From Chytridium lagenaria (Eukaryota; Chytridiomycota; Chytridiomycetes; Chytridiales; Chytridiaceae), in the NCBI GenBank assembly GCA_025449115.1, contig JAHLKC010000087.1, forward strand, positions 110,802-174,801: 64,000 nucleotides of DNA, written 5' to 3'. Shown piece after piece: positions 52,560 to 61,835 of this stretch. Both the position numbers and the translations under genes were made by a program. The notes under the pieces were generated by a model. It saw nothing but the letters and a program-made list of their open reading frames with translations, did no database searches and was not told the DNA's origin. Each line of letters starts with the position of its first letter. Within the stretch, counting starts at the first letter, position 1.

Positions 52560-53490
52560 GTTAATGTGAAATCTCTGGGCACGCTCCTTGGACTTTAAGT
52601 CCATAGAAGCAGATCACAAGATGTCATTACATGTCTAATAAAGATTAGCAGTAACAGGTCTACTCATTAAAGAGCTATTACACTCAATGTTAGTAGTATT
52701 AATTTAAGGTGTGAGGATAAAGTGATTCTATGGGGGTTTTTCTAAGGGTTTCCGACAATGCCGATCAATGAAGATACTAGGGTGACAAAGCTCGAAGCTA
52801 TGTCTAACAACCATTCTGGTGTCAATCTACAAGACTCTTCCAACAACTCTTTTATATAACCCATTACCTATGCAAACCAGCAGTCAAGTCGTATTTCCAC
52901 GCGCTCCCAGGTGGTGGAGTCGTTTCAGGACTCAATGGCATGCATAAGAGGGGGAATAGTGTAGCGTACTTGCCTGTCATCGTCCATGAGCATCAGGAGG
53001 GGCATTGAAGGAGTTCTCATTCAAGAGCATGTCACAACATCCCGTGCCATGGTACACTTTACGACTTAATTAAAACAGGGCCCATTCCAAGTAAGAGGCA
53101 GATAGAAAGACATGGTGTCATATAAGCAATGTGGGGGGAAGATCATGCACAAACAGGACAGGATATGATGATTTTTGTGGGGACAACTTCTCTCTCAGTT
53201 TATTATTAATTTTGCTGCTGTAAATAAGTTAGTCAAAAAGGATATAGTAAACAACAAAACAAACAAGAAACGAGAAAAATATAAACAATAAACACATAAA
53301 CCCCTATAACATAAGTACTTCTGCTCGTTCCTAACGCGCCTATATAACTTTAAACAAATACGCATTAGTGACGTCAGTCGTAATTTGACAACAAAGAATC
53401 ATATAAGAGAACACGTACTCTTGGAAATATAAGTGACGCCTAGGCTAAGACAATCATTTATAGTCATTATATCTTTTATTTATAGTAAAA
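52560..53490. other. AT-rich non-coding stretch inside the retroelement
   Basis: About 930 bases of AT-rich DNA with no open frame lie between the gag-like and RT segments, which are GC-richer. It may be a later insertion (for example a solo LTR or MITE) or non-coding DNA after a deletion. No matching terminal repeats or target duplication were found by eye; TGTGAAA occurs at both edges (52,565 and 53,498), which could be chance. Confidence 0.45.
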
Positions 53491-53494
53491 TATA

Positions 53495-54792
53495 TCATGT
53501 GAAAGATGAGAAAACCTTCAATATTTCACAGCAAGGGACCGAAAAGTGAACAAACCGCACCGTGCCATCGGGGGCACCGTCCTGCTGCGTTTGAGACACT
53601 GGAAACTGCTGCGCCTCAGCCGTAGTGAACAGACTCAAACGCCAACCGAGCGCAACCTCCTGGGCGCTATTGGCACGTAACTGATCCGCCGCCGTCAGGT
53701 GGAACGCCGTTGCTGAAGCGTGGTTAGAGACGACCACATGGCGTTCCTCCGGGATTACAGCCAGCAGCGCAAACACCCGCGCTAGACCATGGAGCAAGAA
53801 ACTCCGAAGCGGCTGGTTGGGCAAATAAACCGTCAACGCCGCAAACTATCCCCCGGTATGGGAGTCAGGAGCTTATTTAACCCCTCCCGGTAGAGCAAGT
53901 ACCACGCCACCCAAGAGGTGGGACTCGGTGAAGGGAAGCTCCGCTGGCGCTAGAATACCTAATACCTTAATTCTTGCCGGCATCACGGTCGTCAATGGCA
54001 AAACCATGCGGGGCAATTGCGCACCCCCACTGCCGCGTTGCGATGCATCCGGGTTCTCCGCGAACGCGCGCACCCCCTGTTTCAGCGCCACCACCCCCCT
54101 ATTCCTCCGCCGCCAGGGGTACCTCGGTACCCCCAACGAGGGCCTCACACCTCCCATCACCCACAGACCTTGTCACCCCGTTAGCGTCCCCGATGACCCC
54201 CGCGCCACTGGCCGCTGAAATAGCTCTGGCAGCCCCGCCATCCCAGCCAGACTCCCACTTGCTGACCCACCCGCTGCTGTCCCTCCCTCTGCTGTGCTCC
54301 CCGCGCCACACATACGCTGGGGGACACCCCGTGACCCAGCCGTGAGACTGCCTTCGCCACCTCCACGGACACCCCAGTCCCCAACGCCTCAGCGATCATC
54401 CGGCGCAGCATGCTCTCTAGCAGACCCCCGACCTGGATCCTGGCCGGATGACGGTGCTGCTGATCCCGTCGGTCTCGACGCTCTGCCGCTGAACCAGACC
54501 AGTCCGGGTCCTACAATCCCAAACCCCGCAATCCCAGGGCTGTCCGCCGCCGCTTAAACGCCGCTGTGGCACCTAGCACGGACCGCTCTGACGCCTCCAC
54601 CGTCCGTCGGATACTGGATACAAACTCTCCCACCTCTTTTGGCCGGTTTTGTTCCCGAGGTCCTCCCCCACAGCCTGCACCGCCTCAGAGCCAGAACCCC
54701 CCACTTTGATTAGTTCTTCCAACACATCCTCCTCCCCGGAACCAACGCCACTGGGCAACTTCCTCCCCGTAGTGCTGCTTGGCTGTGACATA
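53495..54792 (-). pseudogene. Gag-like region of YR retroelement
   Basis: Minus-strand open segments in different frames: one starting MSQPSSTTGRKLPSGVG with an acidic, helix-prone stretch (EEDVLEELIKVGG), a Gly/Ala/Ser-rich low-complexity middle, and a last segment PLRSFLLHGLARVFALLAVI with LTAADQLRANSAQEVAL. No domain recognised; position upstream of RT and composition are the evidence. Base composition matches the RT/YR part, not the AT-rich flanks. Confidence 0.45.
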
Positions 54793-55949
54793 ATGGCAGA
54801 CCTATAAACGTGTGAGCCTAAACGAAGCTCAAAACCAACCAAGATGTGGTCGGAAAAAGGGAAAAAGAACTTTGTTGTACTACGAACTTCTTTCACTTTT
54901 GAATCCACTGACTATATTGGTGATATTTATTAATCTGATTATAAACCCAAAAATAAAATAAACTACAGTTTCCTTAAGTAAGTTCACTCACGTCTCACCC
55001 ACTGCTTCACTGCCTGCTTCACCCACTCTCACCCAGCTTCACCCACTATTCGGACTTTAAATTTTATACTTTGACACCAAAGCATTATGCCCCGGCAAAA
55101 GCAAGCGAAAAAACTCCAGAGAAGCCGGACAAAAGTTGCGGCAAGGCAAATAAAAGTTGAAAAAATGAACAACAGAGAAGAACGCCATCCAGGCGCTTGC
55201 TGATGCGGGTCTAGCAGCAGCCATTCAGAGGATAGGATGCGTCATGGAGGAGACTTCCAAGACCATGACCTCCATGATCAAACACGAGCCCAACATTCAA
55301 CGGGCGTACGAGAAACACTTCCGTGGACTCAGAAAGTTTTTTGAGCGTATTGGGGATTATGATAGACTCATCATTCTGGAAGAGAAGCCTCAGAAGCATT
55401 TTTGCCCATCCATGAGGCCGGAATCCATAAACCTTTATGTCCAATGGACGAGGAGGAACCCGGACAAGTATCCATTGCTTTTGGACCAGGATGATAATCT
55501 TGTGAATGATGTTTTGGGGGAGCCAATATCAACGGACGGAAAATGGTTGGACCCATGCAACCTTGACCAACTGTACTCGGCAATTGGAGATTTACATCTC
55601 ACCCGGAAGCAAAATGTTTGCGAGCTGTGTGCTGCAAATGCCGTTCTTCATGAGATTCCAAAAGGATGCCAATGGCATCTGCTGGTGCCGCAGGTGTGGA
55701 GTGCAGGAAATCCTACTGAAAGCTGTCTTCTTAAACACACCAAAGGAGAGAACACGAAGAATGGATTGTCCTACCAGGCCTCTGGAGTTGCTGCCATCTT
55801 ACCGCATGAACTCTTGGACATTCACGATCACTTAATTGGTTCTGAAGCTACAACCTTGTGGGACCTGGAATTGTGGCTTTGCACCCTCATTGCCAATACG
55901 TATTTTCCTGTGTTGTGATGAAGTCATCAATATTGAATTTGAGGACATT

Positions 55950-56045
55950 GGATGCCTTCCAAAAATACGATAAATCGAAATTTGTGACGGTGGAACAAAT
56001 CGATTTGTGCCGGCGGTTCAAATGAATTTGTACTTCGGTACATTT
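55950..56045 (+). repeat. Left terminal inverted repeat
   Basis: Pairs with 56570-56650. Differs by an extra block at about 55,991-56,012 and a few substitutions at the inner end. Confidence 0.8.
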
Positions 56046-56154
56046 GAAAAAGTTGCCACCAAAAATAAATACTCGAATTAGAAAACATTTAGTTATAACC
56101 CCGTTTAATATGTCTTCATGCATGTAAATACTTCATACTTGTACTAGCCTATCT

Positions 56155-56463
56155 TCAAGAGAGGCTAAGAAACTGGCAGCGCTGCTGCTCTTGAGGAAAC
56201 GGATAACCCCTTCCACCAGGAGCTGTAGTAGGCTTCTGGCGGTTCGCTTTCGTTGTTGGCCTCTTTCCCTTTCTCTTTGTCGCTGATTTGCCAACCTTTG
56301 CGTCTTTAGCTGCTCCTTCCCCACCTTTAGATCTCTGTAATCCTTTGCTGGAACCTTGGACGTTGACAGGAACATCAGAGACATCAGGGCTGTTGGATGC
56401 CAAATCGTTTTCGTTGTCTATGTTTTCGATGGGGAGGGAATCAGCGATGAAGGAAGCGGCCAT
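56155..56463 (-). CDS. Open frame inside the TIR element, unknown
   Basis: Minus-strand frame opening MAASFIADSLPIENIDNEND, followed by a Lys/Arg-rich tail (KVGKSATKRKGKRPTTKANR). It has an ATG and about 100 residues; an acidic first half and basic second half. No known domain. It may be a captured gene fragment or chance; the basic tail could bind nucleic acid. I give it low confidence as a real gene. Confidence 0.3.
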   Translation of the reverse strand: MAASFIADSLPIENIDNENDLASNSPDVSDVPVNVQGSSKGLQRSKGGEGAAKDAKVGKSATKRKGKRPTTKANRQKPTTAPGGRGYPFPQEQQRCQFLSLS

Positions 56464-56569
56464 CAGGGGGTTGGATCAAAGAAATAATTTGAAAAGTATT
56501 AATTAATATTATATACATATATATTATGTGCCGACACAAATATCAAATCTGTCGAGACGATTTTGTGGT

Positions 56570-56650
56570 CTAAACAGATTTGTATTTCGGTACAAATTCA
56601 TTTGAACCGCCGTCACAAATTTCGATTTATCGTATTTTTGGAAGGCATCC
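56570..56650 (-). repeat. Right terminal inverted repeat
   Basis: Reverse complement of the left arm, ending GGCATCC; lacks the 22-base palindromic block of the left arm. Confidence 0.8.
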
Positions 56651-56984
56651 ATTCAGGAGAATCTTTCATTAATAACGACAGTTTTGACGCTGGAGAGCTT
56701 GTCCTCAAAATACAGGTTGGTTACAATTTATATATATTTTATATTTCTAATATTTATATGGTGTTGCAAAGGGAAATAGCGATAAGAGCCCTGTCTATCT
56801 TACCTTATGGCGGGACAACACATTTCCTCAATTGTGCCCTATTTGTCACCTCCTGATTTACATCAAACTTCTCGGTGTGGTCTCCGGCTTCCTTTTCCCT
56901 GACAAAGATCAATTAACGGCTCTTCTCGCCTCATCAAACCCAGACAAGAGCGTCAAGAATAATATTTTGTATGACGCCTACTAA

Positions 56985-59900
56985 ACCGCATTGGGCCAGT
57001 TAATTAAAATATCTTACGAGATATGAAAGAAGTGACCATAAACAAACTTTGACTACCAACTTTCAAGCTTAACACGGAATGAGCAGGAATGTTGAGTAGA
57101 AAAAGTTTGAATATGTTTACACATCAGTTGAACTTGATAAGTTCACTAGAGGTTTTATTTACACTAAATCTGATGCAAGCTCCGACAGTTTTCGTTGTAT
57201 ACGTAATACGTGACAATAGAATCTCAGGAGTGAACATACTTTATTGAACCGTTATGGTCTTAGGAATTAAATGAATTAAGTTTAAAAGCTTTGTAAAAGT
57301 TACGTCTATGCACGTGAATATGGAGATAGCATATTATATAACTATCGGGTAATGGCCTCTATGAGAGATAAAGATTAAAACTTGAATACTGTGTCAAAAG
57401 TACAGGTCACCTTGATACACCCACAAGAGTTTACTGATAAAGAATAATTGAGATTTAAGAACATTACATATATAGGTATACTTTGGGAGTATACTTATAC
57501 ATAGTAACACCAAATAAGTATGATGTTGCCAATCATGACTTCTAGCCCCAGGCAATAGTTTAATTTGAGTACTATGAAAGGCCTATGACAATATGTTGTA
57601 TAACCATAATCAACATGGCTATAGTACATTTTGATATCTGTGATAAGTAAAGGACGTCTATGACGACGCTGCTCAAGAAAAAGAACTTCAAAAGAGTCAT
57701 CTAGTAACAACCAAAGAAGAAAGTAGCTAAAAGTATAAACCATGAGACATTTAGACGTTCTAATAGTGATGTCGCCAAAGATATTATGATGACCCAGACT
57801 TCTATATTGAGAAGTTAGAAGGCCATTCATGGAATGGACGTGAATATGATTATAAAGTAAAGGGTTAGGAGAAGGTCCCTGCCACAATATTTGGCTACCT
57901 GAAAGTGAGGTTCCCAAGACAATAGTTGCCAACTACTGGGTTGGCATAGCAAAAAACCTCAGAAAGAATTCTTGAAGAGATCAACACATATACAGAAGTA
58001 TGGCTATCCTAAGAGTATAGTTATCCTAAGAGAGACTGTGTGGTTCCAATCAGTTGTACAGACGCCACAGATAACGATGGTTTTAGAAGTGAACCTAGTG
58101 ACAAAGATGCCCCATTAGAAGATACACCTATACTTGACGCACATTGAAAAGGAGATGAAGTTCCATTAGCCCAGAGATTTCGTTTTCAAATTGCTATTGC
58201 CCTTCTTTATCCCCCATTTTACACAATGAGCTGCATTAGAGCAAAGATGACATACAGCACACCAAAATTCTTGCCTTAGCAAAAGAGGAGCTGCAGCCAA
58301 GATTCCAACCCGTAGTAGGTCAAGGTTTCAATGATGGAGGGCCAGAGACAGAAACTCATAGAAATCACTGTGTTGCGCCATGCCAATCCTTGGACGTTTT
58401 CCAAGTAATGCAGGTGATCTTCACTTACAGGGAAAACATCAAAAGCAATATCAAAAGAACCTAGGTTGGGATCACACATAACCAGGTGGAATGTGCTCAA
58501 GGAGGGAGTCCATTCACCCTCCAAGGAGCTTACCAAGCCTCAAAATTGCTGCAATAAGCTGTTTTCACATATTCTGATCTGAGAGCCAAGACATGAACCT
58601 AAGAAGGCTTGAGCCCTGGATAGACGCATCTGTGGGATGATTCCATTGAAGGTTTGGGCAGTATAACCGCCTCTGTTCTATTCTTGATGGCTATGACAGG
58701 AGACCTGAGCACCAGCTGGTTAAACTCATAACAACAATATTGTTTCTCAAACAGAAAAGAATAGCACTGGCCCAAAGGCAGCCGGGCTTGGGTGTGCAAT
58801 GGGCTAGTCCAGGTCTTCAGAGGGTGAATGTAAATTTATTTAGCTTTCTTCTTTTATAATAAACACTAAAAAACACCAACAAATACATTAATACCTATCA
58901 ACATAAAGAAACAATGAACAACATACATCTCACCAGCGCGCATTTCAAAGCAGTGGCCGCCGTTATATATAAAAACCTCCTTCTCAATATTTATGCGAAA
59001 AGCAATTAAAACTGCGGGAGGAAAAAAACAGAACGGTGGATAAAGGGAAAATTACTAAGCACAACAACTATAAAATATGACCCATTTATGCCTCTTGGTC
59101 AAGTTATACAATAATTTCACAAATTCAGTTTTTGTCCTCTTCATTTGCTGTCAGGCAATTTTTCTTCAAGTTGTTGGTTTACTCTTTTTCATTAAGTTTT
59201 ACGGTGTGAATGTGTTACGTGAATTCAGTCTTATTCTCAGCATGTTTGATTAGTTTGATTATCGGCCTTTATTGATTGTGAACCATCATGAAATTCACAT
59301 GCCATCCAGGCAGGAGACACTGGGACGGTGGTGGAGAGTGGTGTTGGGCCGTGGTAGAGGGATGATGGTGGTGACGCTGTCAGGTAATGAGGTTGTAGGA
59401 TTAACAGAAAGATGATCAGAACGTAGTGGTAAAGGGTTGGCAAAAAGAACCACTTGCCTGTTGGGGGCGCGGACCCAAAAAAACGGGATTTTGAAGGGGT
59501 TCTCTGATAGTGGGGGATGTCGCGCTTTTATTCATGTTCCCGACCAAATTCGCAAAAAACGAGCGCTTTAAGCGGCGCTGGGTTAGTTTTTGTTGGTTAT
59601 AATACTTCAGGTTTTTCGTGTCTTGGTGAATCAGATGATTTTTGTTACTCCCCATGTTTGTTTCTTTGAGTGTGTTTTAGATTCTTCTGACCCTCCCTCC
59701 ATTGCACCTGCTTTGTTGTCTATTCTCCTGCACTCATCCTCCCAATCCAATGATGCAGATGTTAACACTCCTACCTTATCCTTACCTAATCATCTCCAAC
59801 TCTGTCCTTCCGTCTTCTCAAATTTTGCCACCCTCCACTGTTGCATCACCGTTACCTGCTCCCATTCAAACGCACCTCTCTGCTCCCCTCCACTTCCTCC

Positions 59901-60461
59901 ATCAACCTATCCCCAATGAATTCCCACCTGTCCCTTCCCCCACTTGTGAATATGGTAGTGACCCATCTGTTCACCCTTCTACTCCAACTTCTGACTCCTC
60001 CCTGGGATAAGTACCGCGGTTAAATTCGACGACAGGTAATAAATTTTCGTTGGTTCTCATGCTCATCAGCAGTATTGCGGTAGTATACGGTAGTAGGCAG
60101 TGGTACGCGTAACCTTTTGTAGAAATTTTACGAATCGCTTTTCAAAAATTAGGCGTAACGGGACCGTACCAAAACCAACGTGTATCTGGAATTGTCATCG
60201 ATTGCTACTATATTGCTGTCAAGGGTTGGTAATGCTAACAGCCATATAAAAATTCAATTAAACATCATTGTGGCAATGTAGGGTTAAAACATAATGGCAA
60301 CAATCAACGGCCGCACAACGTAATCCCAACAGTATACGGCCGCAAACGGCCCTTTACGCTCATATTTGATAAGCGTTGCTCACAAAAGTAGTCACTGTTG
60401 CTTCTTACGCCACCGAACGTTACGCTGCGAACACTATAGTACAAAGCTTTGCTCTATACTG
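56985..60461. other. AT-rich sequence without recognised genes
   Basis: About 3.5 kb. Isolated open frames (57495-57932 minus, 58276-58536 minus, 59590-60010 plus) show no known domain; the last is Pro/Ser/Leu low complexity. Stop codons are frequent in all frames elsewhere. Near 60,310-60,350 CGGCC-containing motifs appear that recur beyond the tandem array. Likely old, decayed mobile-element DNA, but I cannot name a family. Confidence 0.5.
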
Positions 60462-61558
60462 ACCTTTGTGCGGTATTGTGGTGCTCAGTGCGCAGCCAAT
60501 CTGTTGTAGTCGGTGTTTGCGGGATGCTGTCGGTTGATACCCTGCATTGGAAAACCAAAATTGATCGTCACACCAAAAGAAAATTGAGGTATGCTGCCGC
60601 CAACTGGCGCATACGCCCGTACACGGCTGCTTGCCTTTATTGTCATGCCGACCAAAACAGCTATTGCGACCCGCTGCACCGCTTATCAAACTTGTTTTTA
60701 GTACAATTGATAACCACATGTTTTAGCAACCTTTCTGAAGTGTTGTGGCGCTCAGTCCGCAGCCAATCTGTTGTATTGGGCGTTTGCGGGATGCTGTCGG
60801 TTGATACCCTGCATTGGAAAACGAAATTTGATCGTCACACCAAAAAAAAAAAGGGGTATACTGCCGCCAACTGGCGCATACGCCCGTACACGGCTGCTTG
60901 CCTTTATTGTCATTCCGACCAAAACAGCTATTGCGACCCGCTGCACCGCTTATCAAACTTGTTTTTAATACAATTGATAACCACATGTTTTAGGAACCTT
61001 TCTGAAGTGTTGTGGCGCTCAGTCCGCAGCCAATCTGTTGTATTGGGCGTTTGCGGGATGCTCTCGGTTGATACCCTGCATTGGAAAACGAATATTGATC
61101 GTCACACCAAAAGAAAATTGAGGTATGCTGCCGCCAACTGGCGCATACGCCCGTACACGGCTGCTTGCCTTTATTGTCATTCCGACCAAAACAGCTATTG
61201 CGACCCGCTGCACCGCTTATCAAACTTGTTTTTAATACAATTGATAACCACATGTTTTAGGAACCTTTCTGAAGTGTTGTGGCGCTCAGTCCGCAGCCAA
61301 TCTGTTGTATTGGGCGTTTGCGGGATGCTCTCGGTTGATACCCTGCATTGGAAAACGAATATTGATCGTCACACCAAAAGAAAATTGAGGTATGCTGCCG
61401 CCAACTGGCGCATACGCCCGTACACGGCTGCTTGCCTTTATTGTCATTCCGACCGAAACAGCTATTGCGACCTGCTGCACCGCTTATCAAACTTGTTGCT
61501 AATACAATTGATATATTCGGTGTTTGCGGGATGCTCTCGGTTGATACCCTGCATTGGA
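60462..61558 (+). repeat. 267-base tandem repeat array, four full copies plus a partial
   Basis: Copy starts at 60462, 60729, 60996 and 61263, each exactly 267 bases apart, marked for example by GCTCAGTCCGCAGCCAATCT (first copy slightly diverged). A truncated copy covers about 61,517-61,558. Copies 3 and 4 are nearly identical, copy 1 most diverged. Because 267 is 89 codons, an open frame of 488 codons runs through on the plus strand (60449-61915) and repeated 87-codon frames run on the minus strand. These frames look like by-products of the repeat length; no known domain is encoded. Confidence 0.9.
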
Positions 61559-61593
61559 AAACCAAAACCCGCCGAAAAAGGCTACTTATTCCC

Positions 61594-61707
61594 TTCAAAG
61601 AAGCCACTGCGTAATGTGCCGACGGCCGTACCCCGACGAAACCGGCCGTATTCAAAGAAGCCACTGCGTGATTTGCCGACGGCCGTACCCCGCCGACAAT
61701 GGCCTAA
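61594..61707 (+). repeat. 57-base imperfect direct duplication with CGGCCGTACC motifs
   Basis: TTCAAAGAAGCCACTGCGT begins at 61594 and again at 61651; both are followed by GCCGACGGCCGTACCCCG. Further CGGCCGTAC copies continue to about 61,750. Adjoins the 267-base array. Confidence 0.75.
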
Positions 61708-61835
61708 CTCCGCCGACAATGGCCGTACCCCAACGAAAACGGCCGTACTAAGCCGCCACGCAGCTGCTATTAAATGCAAACCTTTACACACGTTGAGCCC
61801 TAACTTTATTTTGAAAAAATACTTATGTTGTTTTC

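Larger units (their letters stand above)
50101..54910 (-). mobile_element. Degenerate tyrosine-recombinase retrotransposon (DIRS/Ngaro-like), split
   Basis: Minus-strand order from right to left: gag-like region (54,792-53,495), an AT-rich stretch without coding (53,490-52,560), reverse transcriptase with RNase H (52,554-about 50,980) and tyrosine recombinase (50,837-50,157). The order gag, RT-RNH, YR, without an aspartic protease or DDE integrase, is that of DIRS-order elements. The coding segments are clearly GC-richer than flanking DNA. Multiple frameshifts and stops show it is inactive. Terminal repeats (split direct or inverted) were searched by eye around 49,900-50,150 and 54,900-55,080 without a convincing match, so the ends given are approximate. 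Confidence 0.7.
55950..56650. mobile_element. 701-base DNA element with long terminal inverted repeats (MITE-like)
   Basis: The left end GGATGCCTTCCAAAAATACG (55950 onward) is the exact reverse complement of the right end (to 56650). Identity continues for about 80 bases (55,950-56,040 against 56,570-56,650) through a CGGTTCAAATGAATTTGTA block. The left arm has about 22 extra bases containing the palindrome ACAAATCGATTTGT. ATT stands directly outside both ends, a possible 3-base target duplication, as in PIF/Harbinger-type elements. It interrupts a recombinase gene (flanking reading frames join across it). No transposase inside, so non-autonomous. Confidence 0.8.
55244..56984 (+). pseudogene. 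Crypton-like tyrosine recombinase gene interrupted by a TIR element
   Basis: The open part (55244-55918) begins MEETSKTMTSMIKHEPNIQR and contains LYVQWTRRNPDKYPLLLDQD, DGKWLDPCNLDQLYSAIGDL, and a CELCAANAV zinc-like pair, a layout seen in DNA-binding parts of eukaryotic YR transposons (Cryptons). It then reads DEVINIEFEDI up to 55,949. The 701-base TIR element follows. At 56,651 the sequence resumes with HSGESFINNDSFDAGELVLK and later CPICHLLIYIKLLG and SGFLFPDKDQLTALL, matching the CP-HLL-Y-LTG-SGYLFP block of Crypton recombinases. A stop TAA is at 56982-56984; the catalytic C-terminal part is missing. Family assignment is by pattern, not by a search. Confidence 0.55.

Noticed and set aside
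52565..53500. Solo LTR between gag and RT
   Set aside because: TG...CA edges can be imagined (TGTGAAA near both ends) but no target duplication or proper inverted tips were found.
57495..57932. 145-codon minus frame as a gene
   Set aside because: Tyr/Leu/Ile-rich translation of AT-rich DNA, no domain, no supporting neighbours.
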